NCBI RefSeq assembly: GCF_000348745.1 | Contig: NC_020812.1 | Span: forward strand, 186,001 to 250,000 | Source of the DNA: Micavibrio aeruginosavorus EPB | GTDB lineage: Bacteria; Pseudomonadota; Alphaproteobacteria; Micavibrionales; Micavibrionaceae | Direction: 5' to 3' | DNA: 64,000 nucleotides | Part shown: in pieces, positions 1 to 8,582 of the stretch | How positions within the stretch are numbered: position 1 is the stretch's first letter | How the letters are laid out: every line of letters starts with the position of its first letter | Translations under genes and position numbers: made by a program | Notes under the pieces: model-generated | What the model was told of the DNA's origin: nothing | What the model saw: the letters and a program-made list of their open reading frames with translations, nothing else | Databases searched by the model: none

Positions 1-218
1 AGCAGGCGCAGCCGCAGATGCGGAATGGCAACACCACCGCCAATACCGGATGTGGCCTGACGCTCACGCTGCAACAAACGTGCGGCGATGGCGGCGGGTT
101 CCATAGAGGCAGGGGAGGCGGCCAGATCGGCCAGACGGTCAATGATTTTTCGGCGGGTGGGCAATTTCGCCAGCGGCAAAACAAGGTCGGCGTCGATGTG
201 AAATACCGAGTCGGACAT
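1..218 (-). CDS. ptsN: PTS EIIA-type (PtsN-like) protein, C-terminus outside the window
   Basis: Reading leftwards from an ATG at 216-218, the frame stays open to the window edge and gives the first 72 residues. The sequence contains GIGGGVAIPHLRL, the signature around the phosphorylated histidine of mannitol/nitrogen-type EIIA domains (usual form GIGxGVAIPH). The preceding stretch ERERQATS also matches the family. PtsN takes phosphate from NPr in the nitrogen PTS and acts as a cytoplasmic regulator rather than in sugar uptake. A purine-rich AAGGAACGGGAA lies upstream of the start. The hibernation factor gene (hpf) that often precedes ptsN is not upstream here. The rest of the protein cannot be judged. 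Confidence 0.8.
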   Translation of the reverse strand, partial: MSDSVFHIDADLVLPLAKLPTRRKIIDRLADLAASPASMEPAAIAARLLQRERQATSGIGGGVAIPHLRLRL

Positions 219-430
219 TCTGTCTTTTCCCGTTCCTTTAAAAACCAAGTGAACGATAAGGCAAAGAATCTACGCCGTTCTTTGTACAGCGTGTGATTCG
301 CTTCGCCAACGGTTTCTGAATCATGTGATTCATTTTAATCACAACTTTGAGATTACCGTAAGATGGGTGTTTGTTACGGGAAACCAGCGCGCGCGTGAAC
401 TGGACCCGCGATCATATTATTCACGCGCGC
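219..430. other. Gene-poor stretch with a GC-rich stem-loop at the recR stop
   Basis: No convincing gene lies between the ptsN-like start and the recR stop. A perfect 11-bp inverted repeat (389-399 and 420-430, GCGCGCGTGAA/TTCACGCGCGC) with a 20-base loop covers the recR stop codon. It has no T-run, so it may act as a transcript-end structure rather than as a classical terminator. The AT-richer part (220-360) probably holds the promoter of the leftward ptsN-like gene. Confidence 0.45.
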
Positions 431-1047
431 GATTTCAACGCCGTGGCGATGGTGCCATCATCCAGATAATCCAGATCGCCACCCACGGGAATGCCGTGCG
501 CCAGCCGTGTGATTTTCACGCTCTGGGTCCCGGTGGCATTTCCATTCAGACGGTCGGTGATGTAATGGGCTGTGGCCTGTCCGTCGACTGTTGCGGCCAG
601 CGCCAGAATAATTTCATCAAATCCGTCCCGGTTCACGCGCTCCAACAACGATGTGATGCGTAAATCCTGCGGCCCGATCCCGTCCAATGCCGACAACAAA
701 CCACCCAGGATGTGATAGCGCCCTTTATACGCACCAGTGCGTTCAATCGCCCATAAATCCGATACGCCGGAAACGACGCACAATGTGCGCGCATTGCGGC
801 TGGTGTCCTGACACACGCGGCAGGGATCGACCATGTCCAGATTGCCGCACGCCGAACAGGTGCGAATGGTTTCCGCCGCATGGTCCAGCGCATGGGCCAG
901 CGGTTTCATCGCACTGTCCTTGCGTGACAGAAGATGCAGGGCAATGCGCCGCGCCGACCGTGGCCCCAGACCGGGCAGATTGGCAAACGCGCGGATCAAT
1001 TGATCCATCGGTCCGTCATCGCGCCCGTAATTGTTGCTCTGGCTCAT
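421..1047 (-). CDS. recR: Recombination mediator protein RecR
   Basis: RecR works with RecO (and RecF) to load RecA at single-strand gaps. The 208 residues have the full family layout: a helix-hairpin-helix near residues 23-36 (LPGLGPRSARRIA), a four-cysteine zinc motif at C64, C67, C76 and C79, then a TOPRIM domain from about residue 85. Length is normal for the family. The ATG overlaps the stop of the upstream flavin reductase by four bases, which implies translational coupling. A second Met at residue 14 would also leave a complete protein. Confidence 0.96.
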   Translation of the reverse strand: MSQSNNYGRDDGPMDQLIRAFANLPGLGPRSARRIALHLLSRKDSAMKPLAHALDHAAETIRTCSACGNLDMVDPCRVCQDTSRNARTLCVVSGVSDLWAIERTGAYKGRYHILGGLLSALDGIGPQDLRITSLLERVNRDGFDEIILALAATVDGQATAHYITDRLNGNATGTQSVKITRLAHGIPVGGDLDYLDDGTIATALKSRA

Positions 1048-1916
1048 GGGTGATGTCCCGTTGGCTGGCGACCCAAACCGCCGGCGCGGGCGGCTGAATC
1101 ATCGGTATGAATATCCCCGCGATGGGCCTTGTGCGCCAGCAATTGCGGAATGACGGCGGACACCATCGGTGGCGGCCCTGCAACATAGATGGACGCACCG
1201 GACAAATCGGCATGATCGTGAATCACAACGTCGCCGACCATGCCACCCTTGGCATCGGCCGGGCGGCTTTTGTCATCTTGTACAACGGGGACGAATCGAA
1301 ATGTTGGGTGCGTGGCCTGCAGCGTCCGGAAATGATTGGCAAGGTACAGGTCGTCGCCATGGTTGACGCCCCAATACAATGTGACCGGGCCCGGATGTCC
1401 GGTGTTCAACGCGGATTCAACGATCGCCTTCATCGGTGACAATCCCATGCCGCCGGCAATCGCGATAATCGGTTTCACGCATCCCGGGGCCAATGTGGCA
1501 TTGCCCATGGGGGCGGTGATGGTGACATTGTCACCAATTTTCAACTGCGTGGTGACGTGCTGGCTGGCCGCGCCGCCCGTATTTCGGATGTGAAATTCCA
1601 GACGGTCGGCGGTGCCATTGGCATCGGGCGCATTGGCAATGGAATAAGACCGCGCGGGCAAACCCGCCACGGCCAGATCGGCATAATGCCCGGCCCGATA
1701 GGTCAGGCGCGCATTGTTGGAGAGGCGCAGGCGCAGAATGCGGATATCGGCGCTGGGCGCATCAATCCCCTCCACCACCGCATCAAGGGGCGCGGGTGGC
1801 GGTGCAGGGGGCAGGGCGGCACACATTCCGGTGCATGAACCAGATGTGTGCGCGGCTGCCGGATCAGCGCTGGCTTTCAGCGTATCGCTCAATCGCGGTC
1901 TCCGTTTGCTGGCCAT
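1044..1916 (-). CDS. FAD/NAD(P)-binding oxidoreductase, ferredoxin-NADP reductase fold
   Basis: This 290-residue protein has the two domains of the ferredoxin reductase family. The FAD-binding barrel carries RSYSIANAP (RxYS flavin motif) near residue 100. The pyridine-nucleotide domain begins with AGGMGLSP and ends with YVAGPPPMV. It most resembles the reductase half of phenol hydroxylase or CDP-6-deoxyglucoseen reductase proteins. Those normally have an N-terminal [2Fe-2S] domain; here there is only a roughly 45-residue lead with two cysteines (C28 and C32, SCTGMC), too short for that domain. It lies 20 bp after lolA and overlaps recR by four bases. Its electron partner is unknown. Confidence 0.85.
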   Translation of the reverse strand: MASKRRPRLSDTLKASADPAAAHTSGSCTGMCAALPPAPPPAPLDAVVEGIDAPSADIRILRLRLSNNARLTYRAGHYADLAVAGLPARSYSIANAPDANGTADRLEFHIRNTGGAASQHVTTQLKIGDNVTITAPMGNATLAPGCVKPIIAIAGGMGLSPMKAIVESALNTGHPGPVTLYWGVNHGDDLYLANHFRTLQATHPTFRFVPVVQDDKSRPADAKGGMVGDVVIHDHADLSGASIYVAGPPPMVSAVIPQLLAHKAHRGDIHTDDSAARAGGLGRQPTGHHP

Positions 1917-1936
1917 TCAAGATGCCTCGTTATACC

Positions 1937-2659
1937 CTATTGGTTCAGCGAACCAGGCTTTTTTTGCGGGTCGCGATAGACAAATAAATCACGCTCCAGC
2001 GCAACACCGGTCTGCATCTGGAACAATTCCACTTCGCTGACCGATCCCTGTGGGTCGACGACACGCCATTTTTTCAACTGGAACGGCTCCCGCGTGAAGC
2101 CCAGGGTCAGGCTGCCCGCACCCGCATCGGCGCTTTGGCTCAGTTTAATCTGGATCAACCCACCGCTTTCCACCACGCTGTCGACCTTCACATCGCCGGA
2201 CAGGCGAATGTCACTGCGCAGCAGGAAGTCGGCCAGCGTCTGGCCAATCGGCGCGTTGGATTGTTCGCCCAGATTGGCGTCATAGAAATAGATGAACACG
2301 CCATCGGCCACGACGAAATCCTTCACCGGATCATCATAATCAAACCGCAAGCGGCCCGGACGGTTCAGGTAGAACGTCCCGATCAATTGCGTGCCGTTCC
2401 CGGCGGTGAGCAGGAAGCGCGCCCGCGCGGTTTTCAGGGCCTGCAACCATTGCTCGGCCTGTGCGGTCACGGCGGCGGCCTGGTCCGGGCTATACGCAAT
2501 CACGCCGGGGGCCAGGGCCGGAACGGCCTGCGGCGCCGTGACGGCGGTTGCGGGCATGTCTGTCGGGGCTGCGGTTTGGGCGGCTGCCCCGGTGCCAATG
2601 AATGCCACGGCCCCCAAAAGAGCCACCCCGGTCAAAACTGTCAAAATACGTGTTTTCAT
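1937..2659 (-). CDS. lolA: Outer-membrane lipoprotein carrier protein LolA
   Basis: LolA carries lipoproteins from LolCDE across the periplasm to the outer membrane. The 240-residue product starts with a clear Sec signal peptide (MKTRILTVLTGVALLGAVAF, ending near the AAAQ at about residue 28). It then shows the LolA pattern: GTFYLNRPGRLRFDYDDP, a conserved DG, and a C-terminal TLGFTREPFQLKKWRVVDPQ. The ATG at 2659 is preferred over an in-frame TTG six codons upstream because it begins the signal peptide. The gene follows ftsK on the same strand, a common alphaproteobacterial arrangement, and precedes the flavin reductase and recR. Confidence 0.93.
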   Translation of the reverse strand: MKTRILTVLTGVALLGAVAFIGTGAAAQTAAPTDMPATAVTAPQAVPALAPGVIAYSPDQAAAVTAQAEQWLQALKTARARFLLTAGNGTQLIGTFYLNRPGRLRFDYDDPVKDFVVADGVFIYFYDANLGEQSNAPIGQTLADFLLRSDIRLSGDVKVDSVVESGGLIQIKLSQSADAGAGSLTLGFTREPFQLKKWRVVDPQGSVSEVELFQMQTGVALERDLFVYRDPQKKPGSLNQ

Positions 2660-2704
2660 GGGGTCATTTGTACCCAAACAACCCGGCGAAAGAAAGGCAT
2701 GAAG

Positions 2705-2738
2705 AAGGCCGGATCAGGGTGTATCCCGAACCGGCCTT
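2705..2738 (-). terminator. Probable terminator after ftsK
   Basis: The inverted repeat AAGGCCGG/CCGGCCTT (2705-2712, 2731-2738) lies between the ftsK stop (2770) and lolA. Read on the minus strand, the stem is followed by a T-rich TTCTTCATGCCTTTC. It lacks a continuous T-run and may be only a partial terminator. Confidence 0.5.
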
Positions 2739-2769
2739 GTTGCGTGGTTATGGTAATATATGCAAGGGG

Positions 2770-5328
2770 TCAGGCGTCCGAATAATCCCCGACCAGAACT
2801 TCGCGTTTGCCTGTCGCACTCGCGCGGCTGACCACGCCCTGGCGCTCCATCTCCTCCATAATCCGCGCGGCGCGGTTATAGCCGATCTGGAAGTGACGTT
2901 GGATAAAGCTGGTTGATGCCTTGCGTTCGCGGGCGACCAGCGCGACGGCCTTGTCGTAGAACTCATCGCAGTCATTGCCGCCGCCGCCTTCGCCGAACAT
3001 CGCGGACATGATTTCGGAATCACCGAAATCGCCGCCCTCGGTGACATCGTCGATATAAGACGGTTCGGCCTGGCTCTTGATGAAGGTGACAACGTTTTCG
3101 ACGTCATCATCCGCCACGAACGGGCCATGGACGCGCGTGATGCGGCCGCCGGATGCCATGTACAACATGTCACCCATGCCCAGCAATTGTTCCGCCCCGC
3201 CTTCGCCCAGAATGGTGCGGGAGTCAATTTTGGATGTGACCTGGAACGAAATCCGGGTGGGGAAGTTGGCTTTGATAACGCCCGTAATAACGTCAACGGA
3301 CGGACGTTGGGTGGCCATGATCAAATGGATACCGGCGGCCCGGGCCATCTGGGCCAGACGCTGGATCGCGTTTTCAACATCCTTGCCCGCCACCAGCATC
3401 AGGTCGGCAAATTCATCGACCACAACGACGATATACGGGATTTCATTCATATCCATCGGCTGTTCTTCGAACACGGGCTTGCCGGTGTCACCGTCAAATC
3501 CGGTCTGAACACGACGGGTCAGAACCTCGCCCTTCTTGCGGGCTTCGCGCAGGCGTTCGTTATACCCCTCGATGTTCCGCACGCCCAGTTTCGACATGGC
3601 GCGGTAGCGGTCTTCCATCTCCTTGACCGTCCATTTCAGGGCGACAACGGCCTTGCCGGGTTCGGTCACGACAGGGGACAGCAAATGCGGAATGTCATCA
3701 TAGACGGACAATTCCAGCATCTTCGGGTCAATCATGATGAAGCGGCATTTCTCCGGCGGCAGGCGGTACAGCAGCGACAGGATCATCGTGTTCACGGCGA
3801 CCGATTTCCCCGAACCGGTGGTCCCGGCGACCAGCAAGTGCGGCATGCGGGCCAGATCGGCGATGATTGGTTGACCACCGATATCCTTGCCCAGGATCAA
3901 CGGCAACGCGCCCTTGGCGTCCTGAACATCCGATGTTTCCAGCATTTCGCGCATAAACACGGTCTGGCGTTTGCGGTTCGGCAATTCGATACCAATGACG
4001 TTGCGACCCGGAATAACGGCGCACCGCACCGACGTGGCCGACATGGACCGGGCAATATCGTCGGACAGTGAAATCACGCGCGATGATTTCACGCCCGGTG
4101 CGGGTTCCAGTTCGTACAATGTCACAACCGGGCCGGGGTGAATGGATACAATTTCCCCCTGAACATTGAAATCCTGCAACACGGTTTGCAGCAATTCGGC
4201 ATTTTTCTGCAACGTGGCTTCGTCCATCTGCCCATCGCCCAGATTGTCCGGCAATTCGCGCAGCAAATCGGTGGACGGGAATTCCCATTCGCCATCGGCG
4301 GTGGCCAGCGCCAATTGGCGTTGCTTGGTGGATGTTTTCGGGGCTTTTTTCATGGCCTTTTCCGGCTTGACGACTTTGGCGGCCTTTACCGGCGCGCGCA
4401 GTTGCGGGGCGGAATCTTCATCCTCCTCGTCCACTTCTTCCTCGTCATCGTCTTCGTATTCCTCGTCGTCCTCATCCTCGTCTTCTTCCTCATACTCCGC
4501 GTCAATGACGTCGTCGTCATCATCGGCGGTGATGCGGGCGCGGCGGGACCGGGATTTCGGAGCCTCCAATTGGGTCAGGCGTTCGCGGGCCGGGGCGACG
4601 TATTCCGGATCGGAATAATGACGGACCCAATCATAAAACGCATGGGCGGCCCCCATAATCTTTTCGGCTGTCCATGCGGCCATGTACCGTACTGAATCCC
4701 AGACATAAACGACCTCATCCTTCGTCACGGCCATGGCCAGCGGCAGGCAGGCCAGCGCCCCGACCGCTGCAATCATGGCGGCAATCGTGTGTGCGCCCAA
4801 TCCGGTGGACGACCCCGGCAACCATCCGGCCAGCGTGTTCAGCAGGACAACACCGCCACTGCCACCCAACCAATCCTGCGTCATCCATCCGCCAGAGGGC
4901 AGGCGGGCCGCCGCGGTGGCGGTAAACAACGCCGCCAGAATGGTGAACACAAACCGCAATGTCAGCGGGCGAATGGGTGTGCGGCGAATAACCCGCGCGC
5001 CAAGCGCAATCAGCACCAGCGCAAACACGCACGACCCGATGCCCAGCGTTTGCAAAAACAAATCCGACATAAACGCCCCCGGCGTGCCCAGCCAGTTCTG
5101 CGTACCCGCCAGCATGTCATCGGCGGCGCTGGCCGTGTTCATCGACGGATCGGCGGGGTGATAGCTGATCAACGCGGCCACCATGGCCAGCCCGGCCAGC
5201 GCAATCGCGCCGCCAAATCCATCAACCAGACGGTTGGCGGCAAAGGCCTGAATCCGCTCCGGCACAAAGGAGGGCCCCTTTTGACGGGATGAAGAACGGG
5301 AGCGCGAAGAACGGCGGGAACGGGCCAT
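2770..5328 (-). CDS. ftsK: DNA translocase FtsK
   Basis: FtsK pumps chromosome ends through the division septum and activates XerCD recombination at dif. The 852-residue protein starts with an Arg/Ser-rich segment, followed by about four membrane helices (residues ~35-190). A very acidic linker follows (~265-305, mostly Asp/Glu). The motor has Walker A GTTGSGKS near residue 500 and Walker [11 protein letters not shown] near 633. A winged-helix gamma domain occupies the last ~65 residues ([20 protein letters not shown]). I chose the ATG at 5328 because it opens the basic N-terminus; an in-frame TTG at 5400 would add 24 residues. Length is normal for alphaproteobacteria. Confidence 0.95.
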   Translation of the reverse strand: MARSRRSSRSRSSSRQKGPSFVPERIQAFAANRLVDGFGGAIALAGLAMVAALISYHPADPSMNTASAADDMLAGTQNWLGTPGAFMSDLFLQTLGIGSCVFALVLIALGARVIRRTPIRPLTLRFVFTILAALFTATAAARLPSGGWMTQDWLGGSGGVVLLNTLAGWLPGSSTGLGAHTIAAMIAAVGALACLPLAMAVTKDEVVYVWDSVRYMAAWTAEKIMGAAHAFYDWVRHYSDPEYVAPARERLTQLEAPKSRSRRARITADDDDDVIDAEYEEEDEDEDDEEYEDDDEEEVDEEDEDSAPQLRAPVKAAKVVKPEKAMKKAPKTSTKQRQLALATADGEWEFPSTDLLRELPDNLGDGQMDEATLQKNAELLQTVLQDFNVQGEIVSIHPGPVVTLYELEPAPGVKSSRVISLSDDIARSMSATSVRCAVIPGRNVIGIELPNRKRQTVFMREMLETSDVQDAKGALPLILGKDIGGQPIIADLARMPHLLVAGTTGSGKSVAVNTMILSLLYRLPPEKCRFIMIDPKMLELSVYDDIPHLLSPVVTEPGKAVVALKWTVKEMEDRYRAMSKLGVRNIEGYNERLREARKKGEVLTRRVQTGFDGDTGKPVFEEQPMDMNEIPYIVVVVDEFADLMLVAGKDVENAIQRLAQMARAAGIHLIMATQRPSVDVITGVIKANFPTRISFQVTSKIDSRTILGEGGAEQLLGMGDMLYMASGGRITRVHGPFVADDDVENVVTFIKSQAEPSYIDDVTEGGDFGDSEIMSAMFGEGGGGNDCDEFYDKAVALVARERKASTSFIQRHFQIGYNRAARIMEEMERQGVVSRASATGKREVLVGDYSDA

Positions 5329-5495
5329 GGCGAAAGACAGTCCAGAGGGTATGATTATGAAAAAATGACCCGAGAGGGCCGGTTTGAAAGGGTAAGGCAA
5401 AGCACCTTGTCCACCATTTTATCCCCAGACTCCGCCCTATACAAGCGGGGATCAGTACGGAAAATGGGGTTTGTGCGGGGGATAAAAACAGCCCG

Positions 5496-5510
5496 TTAAC
5501 GCTTTATTAA
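5496..5510. promoter_or_regulatory. Candidate CtrA-binding site (TTAA-N7-TTAA)
   Basis: TTAACGCTTTATTAA is a perfect match to the TTAA-N7-TTAA consensus bound by the cell-cycle regulator CtrA in alphaproteobacteria. It lies in the divergent gap between ftsK (start 5328) and the 122-residue membrane protein (start 5614), about 100-170 bp from each start. A chance match is possible in an AT-rich gap. Confidence 0.5.
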
Positions 5511-5613
5511 AGTTTTTAGCCAAAATTCAGGGATGGAGAGTCCTGCGCTTTCTCCAAGCGCCGGGGTGTGTGTTTTTTGAAATTGATATTTTAGACGAAG
5601 CAAGGGGTTTTCA

Positions 5614-5982
5614 ATGCCTTCAGCCGCCATGCGCGATTCTGCCAAGAAATCCGCACCACCGGGCGCCATCGAATACAGCGTCTACAGCTTTCAAAAATCT
5701 GGCGGGGCCTCGGGCGATCGCTGGAAAAAACACGACTCCTTTTCCGACATGACCAAAGCGGTCGAACAGGCGGAAACCTTGTTCGCCACGGACGAATATT
5801 GCCGTGTCGAAATCAAACAAAAATACACCGACCCGAAAAACAACCGCTGCGTCGATATGACGCTGAAAACATATGAGCGCAAAGGGATCCGCATCTCCGG
5901 CACGGTCATGGCGCTGGGTGGCGCGGTGGTGTGTGGTGTGATTGCCTTCGTTGCCGCCTATATTGTCGGCACAAAAATGTAA
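5614..5982 (+). CDS. Small hypothetical protein with C-terminal membrane anchor
   Basis: I do not recognise this 122-residue protein. The first ~93 residues are soluble and charged, with the features IEYSVYSFQKSGG, DMTKAVEQAETLF and CRVEIKQKY. The C-terminus (~94-118, ISGTVMALGGAVVCGVIAFV) is one hydrophobic helix, giving a tail-anchored topology. The start is supported by a strong AAGGGG Shine-Dalgarno seven bases upstream of the ATG. It lies 57 bp upstream of the SPFH/NfeD pair on the same strand, so it may be co-transcribed and act at the inner membrane. A CtrA-like box lies upstream. Confidence 0.8.
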   Translation: MPSAAMRDSAKKSAPPGAIEYSVYSFQKSGGASGDRWKKHDSFSDMTKAVEQAETLFATDEYCRVEIKQKYTDPKNNRCVDMTLKTYERKGIRISGTVMALGGAVVCGVIAFVAAYIVGTKM

Positions 5983-6039
5983 TCGAATCCCTGCTTTCCT
6001 CCTGCGTTTCGCGCTCCTCAACACAAGGACATTTTCTCC

Positions 6040-6993
6040 ATGGACGGTTTTATTTCCTTCGGTTTTATCGTGTTTATCATGTTCCTGTTCGTGGCGTTCA
6101 AGGGCGTCATCACAGTGCCGCAGGGCTATGAATACACGCTGGAAATGTTCCGCCGTTACACCCGCACCTTGGGCCCCGGCTTGCACCTGATTATTCCGTT
6201 TGTCGAAGGCATCGGTGCCCGCATCAACATGATGGAACAGGTGCTGGACGTCCCGTCGCAAGAAGCCATTACCAAAGACAACGCCATGGTGAAGGTCGAC
6301 GGCGTCGTGTTCTTTCAGGTGATGAGCGCGGTCAAGGCCGCGTATCAGGTGTCTGAACTCAATCTTTCCATCCTCAACCTGACCATGACCAATTTGCGGA
6401 CCGTGATCGGGTCGATGGATCTGGATGAATTGCTGTCACAGCGGGAAAAGATCAATCACCAATTATTGCGTGTGGTGGACGAAGCCACGGCCCCATGGGG
6501 TGTCAAAGTCACGCGTATTGAGGTGCGCGATATTTCTCCGCCGCGCGATCTGGTCGATTCCATGGCGCGCCAGATGAAGGCCGAACGCGAACGCCGCGCC
6601 GTCATTCTGGAAGCCGAAGGGATTCGCCAGAGCGAGATCCTGCGCGCCGAAGGTGAAAAACAAGCCGCCATTCTGGAGGCCGAGGGTCGCAAGGAAGCTG
6701 CCTTCCGCGATGCCGAAGCCCGCGAACGCGAGGCCGAAGCCGAAGCGCGTGCAACACAGATGCTTTCGGATTCGATTGCGAACGGGAACGTCAATGCCAT
6801 CAACTATTTCGTGGCCCAGCAATATGTGGAAACGCTGAAGCAATTTGCGATTTCCCCGAACCAGAAACTGATCTTCATGCCGCTCGAAGCCTCCGGCGTG
6901 ATCGGCGCATTGGGCGGAATCAACGATCTGATCCGCGATGCGGGCCTGGCGCGCGACAGCGCCGCCGCAACAAAAAGTCCGTGGAAAGAATAA
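6040..6993 (+). CDS. qmcA: SPFH/stomatin family membrane protein (QmcA-like)
   Basis: Stomatin-like SPFH proteins form large oligomers in membrane microdomains and usually partner with an NfeD protein, which follows here. The 317 residues comprise one N-terminal membrane helix (~4-22), an SPFH domain (~20-180) with the typical [35 protein letters not shown] and EVRDISPP, and a long Glu/Ala/Arg-rich coiled coil (~180-260). The C-terminal block near [12 protein letters not shown]-type positions is also typical. Length matches E. coli QmcA. Function is structural and no enzymatic residue is expected. Confidence 0.92.
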   Translation: MDGFISFGFIVFIMFLFVAFKGVITVPQGYEYTLEMFRRYTRTLGPGLHLIIPFVEGIGARINMMEQVLDVPSQEAITKDNAMVKVDGVVFFQVMSAVKAAYQVSELNLSILNLTMTNLRTVIGSMDLDELLSQREKINHQLLRVVDEATAPWGVKVTRIEVRDISPPRDLVDSMARQMKAERERRAVILEAEGIRQSEILRAEGEKQAAILEAEGRKEAAFRDAEAREREAEAEARATQMLSDSIANGNVNAINYFVAQQYVETLKQFAISPNQKLIFMPLEASGVIGALGGINDLIRDAGLARDSAAATKSPWKE

Positions 6994-7025
6994 CCCCGCC
7001 AGTATGACGAAATAGAAGGAACGTG

Positions 7026-7085
7026 ATGATGGAATCACTAAATTTATTCTGGGGCTGGCCCGCGGCGTTTCGCCGCAATCAATAA
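7026..7085 (+). CDS. Short leader-like ORF copying the NfeD N-terminus
   Basis: ATGATG at 7026-7031, preceded by AAGGAACG, opens an ORF of 18-19 codons. Its first ten residues (MESLNLFWGW) are identical to the start of nfeD downstream. After that it diverges (PAAFRRNQ) and stops at 7083-7085. A 6-bp hairpin (GCGGCG TTT CGCCGC, 7062-7076) lies at its end. It may be a remnant of a duplicated gene start or a translated leader. Expression is unknown. Confidence 0.35.
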   Translation: MMESLNLFWGWPAAFRRNQ

Positions 7086-7140
7086 AACGGATAGAGGCGG
7101 AACGATAATCATGGAATCACTGAATTTATTCTGGGGCTGG
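7029..7140. repeat. Direct repeat duplicating the nfeD start (7029-7058 and 7111-7140)
   Basis: The 30-base block at 7029-7058 recurs at 7111-7140 with one difference (CTA versus CTG, both Leu). Copy spacing is 82 bp. The second copy is the true nfeD start and the first runs into a stop within 30 bases. This looks like a local tandem duplication of the gene start. Confidence 0.85.
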
Positions 7141-7551
7141 TTCGCCCTTGCCGCGTTGTTTCTGGTGATGGAAATGGTGCTGCCGGGCTTTGCGTTCTTA
7201 TGGATCGGCTTGGCCGCGGCGATTGTGGGGGTGATTGTTTTTGTCGCGCCCATGCTGACCCTGCCGGTACAAATCGCGTTATTCGGCGTGCTGGGTGTTG
7301 CGGCCTATTTTGTGTCCCGCCGCTTCCTGCCGCAAAAAACACGCGAAGAACCGGGCGGTATCGGCAACAACGTCCATGCCCGCCATATAGGCACCACCGT
7401 TATTCTGGAAGAAGCCATCGAAAACGGCCGCGGCCGCGCCCGTGTCGGCGACACAACATGGGCCGTCGTCGGGCCGGATGCCCCCGCAGGGACATCGGTG
7501 AAAATTATTGGATTAAAAGACGAAACGACGTTTCGGGTTGAGCCTGTTTAA
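7111..7551 (+). CDS. NfeD family membrane protein
   Basis: NfeD proteins are partners of SPFH proteins; the gene directly upstream encodes one. The 146-residue product has two to three membrane helices in the first 75 residues (LNLFWGWFALAALFLVMEMV and IGLAAAIVGVIVFVAPML among them). A C-terminal soluble domain (~85-146) ends in VKIIGLKDETTFRVEPV, matching the OB-fold of short NfeD proteins. It lacks the ClpP-like protease domain of long NfeD. The start is set by the second copy of a duplicated block, with a GAGGCGGAA ribosome site upstream. Confidence 0.9.
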   Translation: MESLNLFWGWFALAALFLVMEMVLPGFAFLWIGLAAAIVGVIVFVAPMLTLPVQIALFGVLGVAAYFVSRRFLPQKTREEPGGIGNNVHARHIGTTVILEEAIENGRGRARVGDTTWAVVGPDAPAGTSVKIIGLKDETTFRVEPV

Positions 7552-7567
7552 TATATGGGGCCGCTGC

Positions 7568-8128
7568 ATGGAAAAGAATATCGGGCAGAAAATCTGCAAT
7601 ATTCTGTTCAGTGAAAATTTGTATTTTGAAAAAACTTCTGGCGATCTGGAGATTTTTTACCCTTGGTGCGGGCCAGGCGATGCCTTCTATATCAATAAAG
7701 AGCAAAAAAGATGGATTTTGCTCTTTATTAGAACCTCGATGGTTTTGTTTTTATCCTCGGCTGTTTTGTTAACGGCTCTATCCGAAGCCAATGCCGTTAG
7801 CTTCGATACACTATTTTACGCGGGGCATCTTTTTCTCTGGGTGTCGTTTAGTGTTCTGTGCGGCAGTCTGCTTTTATTCGGTAGATTTTTTGGTCCTTTC
7901 ATTGTCCCTGCGCACGAGCAGGTCAAACGGACACCTTCTTGGATTTGGGGGTATCTTTTTATATTTTCAGCGTGGCTTTTGATATTACTTATGGGATACG
8001 CGCCCATAAGTAATATGGACTCACCCCCCTTCTTGATGGGGATGGTCGTCATGGACGGTATTTTCGCCGCGCTATCGGGTTGGCTTCTGTGGCGCAGTAA
8101 AACAACCGGGCTTTATTTCTTCACGTAA
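7568..8128 (+). CDS. Hypothetical four-helix membrane protein
   Basis: No family was recognised. The 186-residue product starts with a soluble ~55-residue segment (MEKNIGQKICNILFSENLYF). Four hydrophobic helices follow (about 60-80, 88-115, 130-150 and 160-178). It begins 16 bp after nfeD and could be the last gene of that operon. Its codons are clearly more AT-rich than those of its neighbours (TTT, ATT and TTA are frequent), suggesting later acquisition. The ATG at 7568 is preferred over an in-frame TTG at 7538 that would overlap nfeD. Confidence 0.75.
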   Translation: MEKNIGQKICNILFSENLYFEKTSGDLEIFYPWCGPGDAFYINKEQKRWILLFIRTSMVLFLSSAVLLTALSEANAVSFDTLFYAGHLFLWVSFSVLCGSLLLFGRFFGPFIVPAHEQVKRTPSWIWGYLFIFSAWLLILLMGYAPISNMDSPPFLMGMVVMDGIFAALSGWLLWRSKTTGLYFFT

Positions 8129-8143
8129 GCCCCGGCGACCCCA

Positions 8144-8323
8144 TCACTCCCCGTCCGGTAAATGCCCCAGCGGATCGGCTTCGACCATATTCGCTACCTG
8201 TTCAAACACGGTGGCGTTTTCTTCCATCTGGTCTTTCAGGACCGGGTTCTGTTCGGCCACGGTGCGGAAGAAGAAAGCGGCGTCGCGCAGCAGGCGGGCG
8301 GCCAGTTCGGCGTGGGTTGCCAT
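8144..8323 (-). CDS. Small hypothetical protein, 59 residues
   Basis: On the minus strand an ATG at 8321-8323, preceded by a GAGGA ribosome site at the right distance, opens a 59-codon frame. It reads MATHAELAARLLRDAAFFFR and continues with a Gln/Glu/Val-rich helix ending in LGHLPDGE. The composition is that of a soluble, largely alpha-helical protein rather than random translation. The gene fills the gap between the convergent membrane protein gene and the cytochrome c upstream region. Function unknown. Confidence 0.65.
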   Translation of the reverse strand: MATHAELAARLLRDAAFFFRTVAEQNPVLKDQMEENATVFEQVANMVEADPLGHLPDGE

Positions 8324-8465
8324 GGGGGTGTCCTCGGGGTTGGGGGTGGGGGCCGCCGAAAAAAGGGGCCTGAAAAACGATGCGAACAGTGTAGGAGCTT
8401 CACGCCAGTGCGCCTAGGTTAAATATTTTGTCATAATGTTGCATTTGTTCCGCAATCACCCCCAT

Positions 8466-8512
8466 CCACCCCTTGGCTTTTTGTCCGTTTATCTGTATAC
8501 CGCAAGGGGTGG
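8466..8512. repeat. Inverted repeat upstream of cytochrome c
   Basis: The arms CCACCCCTTG (8466-8475) and CAAGGGGTGG (8503-8512) are perfectly complementary and enclose a 27-base loop. There is no T-run on either side. It lies about 70 bp before the cytochrome c start and could be an operator or a 5' UTR stem-loop. Confidence 0.45.
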
Positions 8513-8582
8513 GGGCCAAACGGGTCGCCGCATGTTAAACCTTTCTTTCCGTACGCGTTTTTGAGATTAGGGTCCGCACACC

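Noticed and set aside
4410-4530. Acidic low-complexity tract in ftsK, considered as a repeat expansion or frameshift
   Set aside because: The frame is intact on both sides, and acidic or Pro/Gln-rich linkers of variable length are normal in FtsK.
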